Assembly: GCA_019638395.1 (NCBI GenBank) | Contig: JAHBTX010000006.1 | Span: 124,001-188,000, forward strand | Direction: 5' to 3' | From: Cyclobacteriaceae bacterium | Lineage (GTDB): Bacteria; Bacteroidota; Bacteroidia; Cytophagales; Cyclobacteriaceae | DNA length: 64,000 nt | Shown: one piece after another, positions 27,147 through 36,850 of the stretch | Numbering within the stretch: position 1 is the stretch's first letter | Layout of the letters: each line of letters starts with the position of its first letter | Position numbers and translations under genes: made by a program | Notes under the pieces: generated by a model | What the model saw: only the letters and a program-made list of their open reading frames with translations | The model's database searches: none | What the model was told of the DNA's origin: nothing

Positions 27147-29693
27147 ATGCGATCTACCTTATTATTTCTCGGTTTGAGTTTAGCTACAGTTGCGTTTGTA
27201 TTTGCGCAACCCAAAAAAGTAATGCCGGTTTACATTGATAAAACAGGGACATTCCGATGGACGAAGGATAATAAAGAGGCTGCATTTTTTGGAGTAAACT
27301 ATACCACTCCGTTTGCACATGCGTATAGGGCACACCTTGCTTTGGGCATAAACCCTGAAGAAGCAATTAAGCAAGATGTCTATCACATGGCACGTCTTGG
27401 ATTAGATGCTTTTAGGGTGCATGTATGGGATACGGAGATTTCGGATGTGGAAGGAAATTTGTTGAATAACGAACATTTGCGGCTGTATGATTTTTTATTG
27501 GCCGAACTGAAAAAACGAAATATTAAAACGATAATAACACCAATTGCTTTTTGGGGCAACGGTTATCCTGAACGCGATGAGGAAACTCCGGGCTTTTCGC
27601 GTTTCTATGGTCGTGGCAAGCTAACAACAAATGATTCGGCCATAGTGGCTCAGGAAAACTACCTGAAGCAATTTTTCAATCATATTAACCCATATACCAA
27701 ACTTTCTTACCAAGACGACCCCGATATAATCGCAGTAGAAATTAACAATGAGCCAGCACACAGTGGCCCAAAAGAGGGTGTAACTAATTACGTAAACCGC
27801 TTAACAAAGGCCATTAAAAGTACAGGTTGGATTAAACCAGTATTTTATAATATTAGTCAAGGGCCATATTATGCCGATGCCGTGGCCGCATCGGGTGTGG
27901 ATGGCTTTAGTTTCCAATGGTATCCATCGGGTCTTGTATCGGGTAGTACACTGGTAGGTAATTACCTTCCGCATGTTGATAAATATACCATTCCGTTTGA
28001 TTCAATTCCCGCGTTTCGCAATAAAGGGCTAATGGTTTATGAATTTGACGCAGCCGACATACTGCAATCGTACATGTATCCGGCTATGGTGCGTGGCTTC
28101 CGTGAGGCGGGTATGGGTTGGGCAACACAATTTGCATACGATCCACTTGCGATGGCGAATGTAAATACCGAGTATCAAACACATTATCTCAACCTGGCTT
28201 ACACACCCTCTAAAGCCATCAGCATGCTTATTGCATCAAAGGTATTTCATAAACTGCCACGCTTTAAAAACTTTGGCACGTACCCGGCTGATAGTACGTT
28301 CGATGTTTTTCGGGTTAGCTACAAGCACGCATTAAGTGAAATGAATGATGAGAAAGAATTTTATTATTCTAACACTACAACCTCCAAACCGGTTAACCCC
28401 ACCAAGCTTGTAAATGTAGCTGGTGTTGGCTCTTCGCATGTGGTAAGTTATAATGGATCGGGTGCTTACTTTTTAGATAAACTGGGTGAAGGTGTATGGC
28501 GGTTAGAAGTGATGCCCGATGCCATTCATATCCGCGATCCATTTGAAAAAGCTTCCCCAGTGAAACCGGTAACCCATATTGAATGGAATATGAATCAAAT
28601 GCGAATTAACCTGCCTGCGTTAGGTGCTGATTTTAGTGTTAAGCCGTTGAATGAAAAGAATAATTACACTACGACCGCAGTTAATCAGGTATTCCATATT
28701 TCACCGGGTACTTATTTACTCATCCAAAAAGGAAAGCAAATTTCCGATACGTATAAATCGGGCGTAATTGGGATATCAGAGTTTGTGGCTCCAACTGCAA
28801 CCAAGAAATCATTGAGCTTACATCACGTTCCGCTAAAACAAGTTTCAGCTAACAAGGCCTTCACGCTTCGGGCAACTGTAACGGGTCTGGATAATGGAAA
28901 CATTTCAGTAATTTTTTCAACTTCAAATGGGCGTTACCGCACTTTGGAAATGGTTGAAAAGTCAACCCACCAATTTGAGTTACTTGTACCAGAAGATTTG
29001 CTACAACCCGGAATGTTAAACTATCGAATGGTGATAAAACAAGATAACAACTATACCTTGTTTCCGGGTGCAATAAAAGAAAACCCAAATGCATGGGATA
29101 GTTACCAGATTAATACATGGAGTACGCTTGTGGCTGCGCCTCATACCCAACTTGAATTGTATAATCCAACAGTTGATAAAGCTATCCGTACGTACCCTGT
29201 TTGGCGCAGGGGTTTTCAGGTTACTACTACAGCAGGCGAAATACCAGGTCAGTTAGTACTGAGATTAACAGCTTCAGATTTGAAAGATGTTGAAACTATG
29301 GGTTTCCAATATTCATTTACTGAGAATGTAGTTGGCAGAAGGCAGGAATTGAATCAATTTAAAACGCTGGTGCTTCGGGCCCGAAGTTCAAAACCGGTAG
29401 AGGCAACCATTACCCTGGTGAATGTATATGGGCAATCTTTTTCGGCACCGGTTAAGACTACCGACCATTTTCAAGAGATCGAAATTCCACTTATGCAATT
29501 TAAAGCCGGCAAATCGTTGCTATTGCCAAGACCTTACCCGGGTTTTTTGCCACTTACTTTTAATGGTGGAGCAGGAAAATTTGATCTTCATGAAATTGAG
29601 AAAGTAGAAATAACAACGGGTAATAATTTTACTGCTGCTGAAAAAGAAAGGGGCCTTACGTTAGAAATTGAACGGATAGGATTAAAAAAATAG
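27147..29693 (+). CDS. Clan GH-A-like glycoside hydrolase with C-terminal beta domains, family unassigned
   Basis: An 848-residue secreted protein (signal peptide to Ala20, 'VAFVFA|QP'). Residues 30-400 look like a (beta/alpha)8 clan GH-A hydrolase: 'FFGVNYTTPF', 'MARLGLDAFRVHVWD', 'TIITPIAFWGNGYPE', acid/base Glu202 in 'AVEINNEPAHSG', 'VDGFSFQWYP' and a likely nucleophile Glu299 in 'GLMVYEFDAAD'. After about residue 470 come beta-rich segments, the last ('MGFQYSFTENVVG' to the end) resembling a carbohydrate-binding domain. I cannot assign a GH family; the nearest in shape are GH5, GH2 and GH35 catalytic domains. It lies 18 nt after GH53 and should act on the same glycan, perhaps as a beta-galactosidase or exo-galactanase. 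Confidence 0.72.
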   Translation: MRSTLLFLGLSLATVAFVFAQPKKVMPVYIDKTGTFRWTKDNKEAAFFGVNYTTPFAHAYRAHLALGINPEEAIKQDVYHMARLGLDAFRVHVWDTEISDVEGNLLNNEHLRLYDFLLAELKKRNIKTIITPIAFWGNGYPERDEETPGFSRFYGRGKLTTNDSAIVAQENYLKQFFNHINPYTKLSYQDDPDIIAVEINNEPAHSGPKEGVTNYVNRLTKAIKSTGWIKPVFYNISQGPYYADAVAASGVDGFSFQWYPSGLVSGSTLVGNYLPHVDKYTIPFDSIPAFRNKGLMVYEFDAADILQSYMYPAMVRGFREAGMGWATQFAYDPLAMANVNTEYQTHYLNLAYTPSKAISMLIASKVFHKLPRFKNFGTYPADSTFDVFRVSYKHALSEMNDEKEFYYSNTTTSKPVNPTKLVNVAGVGSSHVVSYNGSGAYFLDKLGEGVWRLEVMPDAIHIRDPFEKASPVKPVTHIEWNMNQMRINLPALGADFSVKPLNEKNNYTTTAVNQVFHISPGTYLLIQKGKQISDTYKSGVIGISEFVAPTATKKSLSLHHVPLKQVSANKAFTLRATVTGLDNGNISVIFSTSNGRYRTLEMVEKSTHQFELLVPEDLLQPGMLNYRMVIKQDNNYTLFPGAIKENPNAWDSYQINTWSTLVAAPHTQLELYNPTVDKAIRTYPVWRRGFQVTTTAGEIPGQLVLRLTASDLKDVETMGFQYSFTENVVGRRQELNQFKTLVLRARSSKPVEATITLVNVYGQSFSAPVKTTDHFQEIEIPLMQFKAGKSLLLPRPYPGFLPLTFNGGAGKFDLHEIEKVEITTGNNFTAAEKERGLTLEIERIGLKK

Positions 29694-29698
29694 CTTCC

Positions 29699-30622
29699 AT
29701 GAAGACGGGTTGGTTTGTTTGTTTTGTTCTGATGTTTATGACAGACATAGATAAGATGGCAATAGTAGAATGGGAGTGTAAGGCTACATTGGGTGAGGGT
29801 GCCATCTGGCATCCAACCGAAAACAGATTGTACTGGGTGGATATTGAAGATAAGCAACTACATGTTTATGATCCGGTTACAAAACAAAATACATCTTATC
29901 CTATTGGGGCACGGATTGGTACGGTAGTTCCGATTGAGACGGGTGGAGTTTTAGTTGCCCTTCAAAACGGTATTCATAAAATGGATTTAAAAACCGGTGC
30001 CTTGAAATTTGTTACCAACCCCTTACCCGATTCTGCCATGCGGTTTAATGACGGCAAGTGCGATCCTTCCGGTAGATTTTGGGTTGGTTCACTGGCCATG
30101 GATTCGCGCAAGAAAAGTTCTTCACTTTACCGAATGGGTGCTGATGGAGTTGTGCACACCATGTTAAGCGATGTAACCATCTCCAATGGCATTGTTTGGA
30201 CAGCCGATCGCAAAACAATGTATTACAACGATACACCCACGCTTACTGTTCAGGCATTTGATTTTGATAATGCAACTGGAAAGATTTCGAACAGAAGGAT
30301 GGTCATCACAATTCCACCCGGAATGGGAGCACCTGATGGAATGACTATCGATGCAGAAGATAAACTTTGGATTGCACTTTGGGGTGGTTATGCGGTGGCA
30401 CGTTTCGATCCTTTATCGGGCGAGTTGATGCAAAAAATAAATGTACCGGCCCCCCATGTAACTTCATGCGCCTTTGGTGGCAAAAATCTGGAAACACTTT
30501 ACATAACTACTGCCCGGGCCTGGGTTAAACCCGCTACCTTAAAAGAGTTTCCACTTAGTGGAAGCTTGTTTGTAGCTACTCCAAGTGTAAAAGGTGTAGC
30601 TGCAAGCTTGTTTAAGGAATAA
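29699..30622 (+). CDS. SMP-30/gluconolactonase-family sugar lactonase
   Basis: A 307-residue six-bladed propeller of the SMP-30/regucalcin family, which hydrolyses sugar lactones with a divalent metal. Metal-site motifs: Glu33 in 'TLGEGAIWHP', Asn in 'MRFNDGKCDPSGRFWVGSL', Asn in 'TISNGIVWTADRKTMYYND' and Asp in 'GAPDGMTIDAEDKLWIALW'. The start is uncertain. ATG 29699 adds 'MKTGWFVCFVLMFM', a hydrophobic lead too short for a good signal peptide, while Met20 (29756) gives a typical cytoplasmic form. In a galactan or arabinan locus a galactono- or arabinono-lactonase for oxidative sugar breakdown is plausible. It starts 3 nt after the hydrolase stop. Confidence 0.88.
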   Translation: MKTGWFVCFVLMFMTDIDKMAIVEWECKATLGEGAIWHPTENRLYWVDIEDKQLHVYDPVTKQNTSYPIGARIGTVVPIETGGVLVALQNGIHKMDLKTGALKFVTNPLPDSAMRFNDGKCDPSGRFWVGSLAMDSRKKSSSLYRMGADGVVHTMLSDVTISNGIVWTADRKTMYYNDTPTLTVQAFDFDNATGKISNRRMVITIPPGMGAPDGMTIDAEDKLWIALWGGYAVARFDPLSGELMQKINVPAPHVTSCAFGGKNLETLYITTARAWVKPATLKEFPLSGSLFVATPSVKGVAASLFKE

Positions 30623-30838
30623 GCGACTTTACGTTCTAACGGTTAACTTCTCGGATTTAACAACTGTTTTTTAAGAGCTACTTTTTTGGGTATTTATTTT
30701 TATGCAATCGTTTTAACAACCGATTTCGTAAGAACATTTTTAATTTTTGAAGGATTTTTGCTGATTTTCCACCCTCTTTGTAAATAATTTTAGACCTGCA
30801 AAAGGTCGTATTACACACACTAAAAACAAGTTAACCTT
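30623..30838 (+). promoter_or_regulatory. Leader region before the SusC gene
   Basis: A 216-nt AT-rich gap inside the locus, large enough for a second promoter. TTTG occurs at 30777-30780, and GACCT-GCAAA-AGGTC (30793-30807) is a small perfect inverted repeat 32 nt before the ATG that could be a hairpin in the mRNA leader or an operator. No exact -7 box is present. Confidence 0.3.
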
Positions 30839-33784
30839 ATGATTAAAAATTTACTGCTCTTAGCATTTGTTTGTGCTTCGGTGGTATCGTTTGGTCAAAA
30901 TCGCGTAGTTACCGGAAAAGTAATTTCTGCGGATGATGGCCAGGGGATTCCCGGTGCAAACATTTTATTGAAGGGAACCAACACCGGCACTACCACAAAT
31001 GCCGATGGTGAGTTTTCTATTACAGTTGGAAATGATGCCATATTGGTTGTTTCCTACATTGGTTACTCTACGCAGGAGGTTTCAGTAGGCTCACAAACCA
31101 GACTTTCCATTTCATTGCAAACAGATATTACAGCTTTGCAGGAAATTGTAGTGGTGGGTTATGGCGAGGTTCAGAAAAAGGACGCAACGGGCGCTGTTAC
31201 AGCAATTTCTAATAAGGACTTCAACAAAGGCGTTTTAATGTCGCCACAAGATTTACTTACAGGAAGGATAGCAGGGGTATCAGTTATATCGAACAGCGGT
31301 GCACCCGGTGCTGCATCGCAGATTCGTATTCGTGGTGGAGCCTCTTTAACAGCTAATAACGATCCGTTAATTGTAATTGATGGATTTCCGGTTGATGCCA
31401 CCGACCCTGGAGGAATTGCAAATCCATTGGCAACGCTTAATCCAAATGATATTGAAACTTTTACAGTATTGAAAGATGCCTCGGCCACAGCCATCTATGG
31501 CTCACGGGCCTCAAACGGTGTAATCATCATCACAACTAAAAAAGGAAAAGCCGGAAAAGTACAATGGAATTACAACGGAAATGTTTCTGTTTCCAGCCCA
31601 ATGAAGTTTGTAGATGTGCTTAATGCTACAGAATACAAAGCATTGGTAAACGACCTTGCCAATCAGGGAACATTCGGAATTACGCAAACCGCAATTGGCT
31701 TATTGGGAAATGCCAATACCGATTGGCAACGCGAAATTTTCAGAACATCCGTTTCACACGATCATAATGTAAGTGCATCTGGCACCGTTAATAATTTCCC
31801 TTACCGTGTTTCATATGGATATACCGATCAGCAAGGGATTTTAAAAACCACGGGTATGCAGCGGCATTCCATCAATCTTAACCTTACTCCAACTTTTTTA
31901 AATGGCGATCTTAAAGTAACAGCAAGTGCCAAGGCCAGCCACGCAGTTTCTAATTTTGGCGATGAAGGAGCCATTGGTAATGCTATTTCATTTGATCCTA
32001 CACAACCTATACGCGATGGCAACGAAACCTATGGTGGTTACTTTAGTTGGTTAAGCAAGGGTACACCTCAAATTACAAATGGAAACTCCAACCCGGTGGC
32101 AATGCTGGAGCAAACAGATAATCAAGGAACCAATCAAAGGTTTATTGGTAATGCGCAGTTTGAATATAAACTACCTTTTTTACGCGAGTTAAAAGCTGTG
32201 TTAAACCTGGGCTTAGACGTTTCTAGTACGGAGGGTTATAACCGTGCCCCTCTCAATGCAGGCTTTATACACAGTACCGGTACCTTAACAGGTCGTGACA
32301 ATACGTATAGTGGTAAAAATCAGTCTGAATTGCTTGATTTTTATTTTAACTACATAAAAGAAATAGGTATTCATAAAATTGATGCCACACTTGGTTATGG
32401 CTGGCAGCATTTTTATCGCACCCGCGACTCCAGAAATTCAAATGCTATTCAAACAGTTGATCCACCACCTTCTCCAAGCGAAAACTATCTGGTTTCTTTC
32501 TTTGGCAGATTAAATTACACGCTCAATGGAAAGTATTTATTAACTGCTACCCTGCGAAACGATGGTACCTCGCGTGTAGCTCCTGAAAACCGGTGGGGCT
32601 TATTCCCTTCTTTAGCTCTTGCATGGCGCTTAAAAGATGAAGATTTTCTTTCATCTGTATCGGCTGTGTCAGACTTAAAGTTACGGGCAGGTTATGGCGT
32701 TACCGGGCAACAAGATGTAGCCGGTGCCTATTATCCTTACTTAGCCGTGTACCGTACTTCGAATGATCTGGCCCAATATCAGCTTGGCAATTCTTACTTC
32801 TATACATTAAGACCCGAAGCCTATGATCCCAACATCAAATGGGAAGAAACAACCACCTATAACGTGGGCTTAGACTTTGGATTTTTGAATGATAAAATAA
32901 CGGGTTCAGTTGAACTGTTTCAGAAGAATACTAAAGACCTGCTGAATAACATTGGCATACCCAATGGAGTTAACTTTTCTAATTTCCTTACTACCAACGT
33001 AGGCAGTATGGAAAACCAGGGTATTGAAATTGCGCTTAACTACTCGCCTTTTACCCGCCCGGATTTTAGCTGGACGATTGGAGTCAACTTTACCAGTATC
33101 AATAGTACAATTACCAAATTAAACCTGACAGACGATCCAAACTATCCGGGTGTGTTTTTGGGTAATGTAGGTGTTGGGGCTAATGTTCAAAATCATCGGG
33201 TAGGATTTCCGGCATCTTCATACTTTGTCTATCAGCAAGTGTACGATGAAAACGGAAAGCCTGTAGAAGGTTTGTACGTGAATCGATCTGGTGGTGACGG
33301 CCCGGCAGCATCAGAAGCCAACAAATATCATTTTAACCGTCCTGTAGCTGATTACCTGATCGGCCTCAACTCGCGTGGAAACTACAAGCAATTTGATTTT
33401 TCGTTTGCTTCGCGCATGAGTATTGGTAACTATTTGTACAATAATGTAGAAGCCGGTTATGCCTACTATAATGGTGTTTACACCCAACAGCATTTCCGAA
33501 ATATCCCCCGCATGGTAACCGATGCAGGATTTGTAGGACAACAGGTATTTTCTGATTACTATGTACAAAATGCATCCTTCTTTAAGTTAGACAATGCGTC
33601 AATAGGCTATAATCTGGATAACATTGTTACTCAGGGACTAAAAGCACGGATTAGTCTTACTGTGCAGAACGCGTTTATCATTACAAAATATAAAGGACTT
33701 GATCCTGAATCTGTTGGAGGTATAGACAATAATATCTATCCACGTCCGCGTACATTCTTACTCGGATTAAATGTTACATTTTAA
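30839..33784 (+). CDS. SusC/RagA-family TonB-linked outer-membrane transporter
   Basis: A 981-residue outer-membrane importer for glycan fragments. Signal peptide to about residue 20 ('ASVVSFGQ'), carboxypeptidase-like domain ('VTGKVISADDGQGIPGANI', 'GTTTNADGEFSITVG'), then the SusC-specific 'LQEIVVVGYGEVQKKDATGA', plug ('LLTGRIAGVSVIS', 'IRIRGGASLTANNDPLIVID', 'VLKDASATAIYGSRASNGV') and a 22-strand barrel ending 'RPRTFLLGLNVTF'. It works with the SusD lid encoded 15 nt downstream and imports oligosaccharides with energy from TonB-ExbBD. No N-terminal DUF4974 partner or STN domain is present, consistent with HTCS rather than anti-sigma control. Confidence 0.97.
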   Translation: MIKNLLLLAFVCASVVSFGQNRVVTGKVISADDGQGIPGANILLKGTNTGTTTNADGEFSITVGNDAILVVSYIGYSTQEVSVGSQTRLSISLQTDITALQEIVVVGYGEVQKKDATGAVTAISNKDFNKGVLMSPQDLLTGRIAGVSVISNSGAPGAASQIRIRGGASLTANNDPLIVIDGFPVDATDPGGIANPLATLNPNDIETFTVLKDASATAIYGSRASNGVIIITTKKGKAGKVQWNYNGNVSVSSPMKFVDVLNATEYKALVNDLANQGTFGITQTAIGLLGNANTDWQREIFRTSVSHDHNVSASGTVNNFPYRVSYGYTDQQGILKTTGMQRHSINLNLTPTFLNGDLKVTASAKASHAVSNFGDEGAIGNAISFDPTQPIRDGNETYGGYFSWLSKGTPQITNGNSNPVAMLEQTDNQGTNQRFIGNAQFEYKLPFLRELKAVLNLGLDVSSTEGYNRAPLNAGFIHSTGTLTGRDNTYSGKNQSELLDFYFNYIKEIGIHKIDATLGYGWQHFYRTRDSRNSNAIQTVDPPPSPSENYLVSFFGRLNYTLNGKYLLTATLRNDGTSRVAPENRWGLFPSLALAWRLKDEDFLSSVSAVSDLKLRAGYGVTGQQDVAGAYYPYLAVYRTSNDLAQYQLGNSYFYTLRPEAYDPNIKWEETTTYNVGLDFGFLNDKITGSVELFQKNTKDLLNNIGIPNGVNFSNFLTTNVGSMENQGIEIALNYSPFTRPDFSWTIGVNFTSINSTITKLNLTDDPNYPGVFLGNVGVGANVQNHRVGFPASSYFVYQQVYDENGKPVEGLYVNRSGGDGPAASEANKYHFNRPVADYLIGLNSRGNYKQFDFSFASRMSIGNYLYNNVEAGYAYYNGVYTQQHFRNIPRMVTDAGFVGQQVFSDYYVQNASFFKLDNASIGYNLDNIVTQGLKARISLTVQNAFIITKYKGLDPESVGGIDNNIYPRPRTFLLGLNVTF

Positions 33785-33805
33785 TCAAGAGAAAAATTAG
33801 TGAGT

Positions 33806-35359
33806 ATGAAAAATATAATAAATAAATCAACCCTTCTATCGGGCCTTGCCTTAATGACGTTCATGGTTGCTTGTATTGGTGATCTGGATGTAACCCCGTT
33901 AGATTCTACTATTACAACTTCAGCTACTGTTTATACGGATACGCAATCTTATAAAGCTGGATTAGCGAAGTTATATGCTGCCTTTGCATTAACCGGGCAG
34001 CAAGGTCCTGCGGGAGCAGGTGATGTTGCGGGCGTGGACGAGGGCTTTAGCTGCTTTATCCGTTCGCTTTGGAATATGCAGGAGTTAACCACCGATGAAG
34101 CCGTGTGGACATACCCCAACGATGCTAATGGCACCATTTTTAATTTGCATTATAATACGTGGACTCCCGCTGATATTATTCCAACCGCGTTGTTTGCCCG
34201 CATAATGAATGTGGCGGCTCTTACAAATGAGTATATGCGTGCTACTGCAAGTAAACTTGCGGATCCGGATATTCTCAAGTTCCATACAGAAGCAAGGTTT
34301 CTGCGGGCGTTAGCCTACTATTATGGAATGGACTTATTTGGCAAAATGCCTTTTGTAACAGAAAAGGATTTACCCGGAGCATATTTTCCTCCGGAAGTAA
34401 GCCGGGCTGCCTTATTTGAATTCATTGAAACGGAGCTGAAAGAAATTAAGCCAATAATGGGGGAGCCACGCTTTGAGTATGGCCGTGCCGACAAAGCAGC
34501 CTGTGCTATGCTATTGGCTAAACTTTACATGAACGCAGAAGTATATATCGGAACGGCTAAATATACAGAAGCAATTACACAACTAAATGAGGTAATTGCC
34601 GGGGGCTATACGTTGGCTCCGGCTTATCTAAACAACTTCTTAGCCGATAATCACACAAGTCCTGAAATTATTTTTGCTCAATTGTTTGATGGTACTCGTT
34701 CGCAAGCATATGATGCTTTAAACGTAATGATTTACGGAAATGCAGGCAACGGTGGCTGGTCAGGTTTAAGAACCACCTCTGCTTTTGTTAACAAGTTTAC
34801 TAATCCGAACGAGGCACGCGCGTTATTCGCAAAAGAAGACAAAGGCCAGACATTGGAAATACTTGCTATGAATAACTCAACCCAGGGTTATGGAGTTTTT
34901 AAATTTAGAAATGTTACATCGGCTGGTGCACCCGGAAGCAATCCATCTTTTCAGGATACAGATTACCCGATGTTTCGCCTGGCCGATGCATACCTGTTGT
35001 ATGCAGAAGCAGTATTACGTGGTGGAAGCGGTGGCGATTTAACCACAGCCCTGAATCGTGTTAATGCAATTCGTACCCGTACAGCCGATGTAGTTGCCGG
35101 AAATGCTCCCGGTGCTATTACGGCCGGTCAGCTTACACTTGATTTTATACTGGATGAACGTGCACGCGAGCTATATTGGGAAGGACATCGCAGAACAGAC
35201 TTAATCCGCTTTGGAAAATATACGGGCGCTACGTATTTGTGGCCCTGGAAAGGGGGCGAAGCTGCCGGGACATCTATTGGTGCCCATCGTGCATTGTTTC
35301 CTATTCCAGCTGCAGATCGTGCATCTAACCCTAATCTAACTCAGAACACAGGTTATTAA
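33806..35359 (+). CDS. SusD/RagB-family glycan-binding lipoprotein
   Basis: A 517-residue surface lipoprotein, the hinged lid of the SusC transporter. Lipobox Cys23 in 'FMVACIGDLD'. SusD features: 'YKAGLAKLYAAFAL' and 'FHTEARFLRALAYYYGMDLFG' (helical TPR-like scaffold), 'DKAACAMLLAKLYMNAEVY', and the C-terminal 'DYPMFRLADAYLLYAEAVL' and 'LDFILDERARELYWEGHRRTD'. ATG 33806 is preferred over a GTG two codons upstream. Aromatic-rich segments such as 'YGNAGNGGWSGLRTT' may form the glycan platform. It is 21 nt after SusC and 13 nt before the SusE/F-like gene. Confidence 0.96.
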   Translation: MKNIINKSTLLSGLALMTFMVACIGDLDVTPLDSTITTSATVYTDTQSYKAGLAKLYAAFALTGQQGPAGAGDVAGVDEGFSCFIRSLWNMQELTTDEAVWTYPNDANGTIFNLHYNTWTPADIIPTALFARIMNVAALTNEYMRATASKLADPDILKFHTEARFLRALAYYYGMDLFGKMPFVTEKDLPGAYFPPEVSRAALFEFIETELKEIKPIMGEPRFEYGRADKAACAMLLAKLYMNAEVYIGTAKYTEAITQLNEVIAGGYTLAPAYLNNFLADNHTSPEIIFAQLFDGTRSQAYDALNVMIYGNAGNGGWSGLRTTSAFVNKFTNPNEARALFAKEDKGQTLEILAMNNSTQGYGVFKFRNVTSAGAPGSNPSFQDTDYPMFRLADAYLLYAEAVLRGGSGGDLTTALNRVNAIRTRTADVVAGNAPGAITAGQLTLDFILDERARELYWEGHRRTDLIRFGKYTGATYLWPWKGGEAAGTSIGAHRALFPIPAADRASNPNLTQNTGY

Positions 35360-35372
35360 TCATATAATTTTA

Positions 35373-36785
35373 ATGAAGATGAAAACCTTAAAACAATTTT
35401 TGGTAGCCTTAATCATACTAGGAGCTTTCACTGGTTGTGAAGATGATTCCATCAAGGCTGTGGTTAAGTCCGATGTAAGCCCTAACGTTTTGCAAACACC
35501 GGCCTCCACATCGTTTGTATTAACGCTCGATAACAAGGATACAAATTTCACAACCATAGGTTGGACCGCAACCGACTTTGGATTTCCAGCTTCTGTTACC
35601 TACACACTGGAGGCCGACAAAGCCGGAAATAATTTTGTTGATGCCGTTAGTTTGGCAACTACAACCTCTCTTTCTGCTGCATTAAATGTGGGTGCTACAA
35701 ATGACATCTTGCTGGGTATGGGACTTGTACCAGAAGAACCTACGCAAGTGCAACTACGCATTGTATCCACTATAAATGCTAAGATTGACCCTGTTTATTC
35801 CAACAACATTACAGTAACACTTTCTGCCTATGCAACCAGTTTCCCGCCCATTTGGGGAATGGGTGCGGGCTTAAAAGGCTGGGGCCCTTGGCCAGCAAAT
35901 GCAGTAGAGTGGCAGAGCAGTGAATTCAGAAAGTATGAAACCATTGCCTACTTTACCAATGGTGAAACATTCCGCTGGTTTGGACAGTTGGATTGGGGCC
36001 CGGTTTCCTACAACTATCCTTACTTTACCACAGTTAGTCCTGTTTTTGTAAATGGTAACGATGGAGACTCAAACTTACGAGTTGCAGGGGCTTCAGGCTG
36101 GTACCGCGTGGGTGTGGATTTAGGTGCCAAAACAGTTACAGCTACTGCCGTAGATGAACCCGTAATGTACATGACAGGCGCAGGTATTGGCGGTTGGGAT
36201 CAACCCGGTACTGGAGTTAGTATCAAAATGACATATATAAAACCTGGTGTATTTCAGGCCGATGCCAATTTTATATCTGGCGCTGACTGGCGTTTCTTTG
36301 CACAGGCAAACTGGGGTCCGGTGTCTTATAATTTTCCATTCTTTACCAGTGTGCCCGATTATTTTGGAAATGCAAATGATGGAGATTCAAATTTCCGAGT
36401 GCTAGGTGCATCGGGAACAAAAAAGGTAACTGTAAATATTAATGAAAAAACTGTAACGCTGGGCGATCCGCCATTGCCGGTTTTGTATATGACGGGTGCT
36501 GGAATAGGAGGATGGGATAAACCTGGAACTGGTGCCAGCATTCAAATGACTTATAAAAGTCCTGGTGTATTTGAAGCAAATGCCCCTTTTGTAAATGGTG
36601 AGGCCTTCAGGTTCTTTGCGCAAGCAGACTGGGGACCAACATCATATAATTTCCCTTATTTCACTACCGTACATCCAGACTTTGTTAATGCAAATGATGG
36701 TGATAGCAATTTGAGGTATGTAGGAACCTCTGGCACACGTAAAGTAACAGTAAACTTAACCGCCAAAACGGTTACACTCGATTAG
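35373..36785 (+). CDS. SusE/SusF-like outer-membrane binding lipoprotein with three repeats
   Basis: A 470-residue lipoprotein (lipobox Cys22 in 'LGAFTGC'). A SusE-type Ig-like domain spans about residues 25-155 ('FVLTLDNKDTNFTTIGWTA', 'YTLEADKAGNNF'). Three starch-binding-like modules follow, starting near residues 158, 264 and 370. Modules two and three are close copies ('MYMTGAGIGGWDQPGTG' and 'LYMTGAGIGGWDKPGTG'; 'WGPVSYNFPFFT' and 'WGPTSYNFPYFT'; shared 'NANDGDSN'); module one is more diverged. Trp/Tyr/Phe clusters are expected to stack on sugar rings. SusE/SusF proteins bind maltooligosaccharides at the surface, which favours an alpha-glucan ligand. A 65-nt gap with an imperfect hairpin (AGGAGAGCAATCTCCT) follows. 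Confidence 0.9.
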   Translation: MKMKTLKQFLVALIILGAFTGCEDDSIKAVVKSDVSPNVLQTPASTSFVLTLDNKDTNFTTIGWTATDFGFPASVTYTLEADKAGNNFVDAVSLATTTSLSAALNVGATNDILLGMGLVPEEPTQVQLRIVSTINAKIDPVYSNNITVTLSAYATSFPPIWGMGAGLKGWGPWPANAVEWQSSEFRKYETIAYFTNGETFRWFGQLDWGPVSYNYPYFTTVSPVFVNGNDGDSNLRVAGASGWYRVGVDLGAKTVTATAVDEPVMYMTGAGIGGWDQPGTGVSIKMTYIKPGVFQADANFISGADWRFFAQANWGPVSYNFPFFTSVPDYFGNANDGDSNFRVLGASGTKKVTVNINEKTVTLGDPPLPVLYMTGAGIGGWDKPGTGASIQMTYKSPGVFEANAPFVNGEAFRFFAQADWGPTSYNFPYFTTVHPDFVNANDGDSNLRYVGTSGTRKVTVNLTAKTVTLD

Positions 36786-36814
36786 GGTTTTTTAATTGTT
36801 GTTTGTTAAAATTC

Positions 36815-36835
36815 AGGAGAGCAATCTCCTGAATT
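36815..36835 (+). terminator. Hairpin between SusE/F-like and ASPIC genes
   Basis: AATTCAGGAGA (about 36811-36821) and TCTCCTGAATT (about 36826-36836) form a near-perfect 11-bp stem with a short GCAA-like loop and a T-rich exit. As the locus continues on the same strand, it probably works as an attenuator or an RNA-stabilising 3' hairpin that keeps susCDE mRNA abundant relative to downstream genes. Confidence 0.6.
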
Positions 36836-36850
36836 TTTCATTTTTAATAC

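Noticed and set aside
30793-30807. GACCT-GCAAA-AGGTC as a riboswitch or terminator before SusC
   Set aside because: Only five base pairs, no T run and no conserved riboswitch core; kept only as a note in the leader region.
35830-36785. Tandem similarity at DNA level as a possible repeat array
   Set aside because: The similarity is the coding trace of three homologous binding modules in one SusE/F-like protein, not a DNA repeat array.
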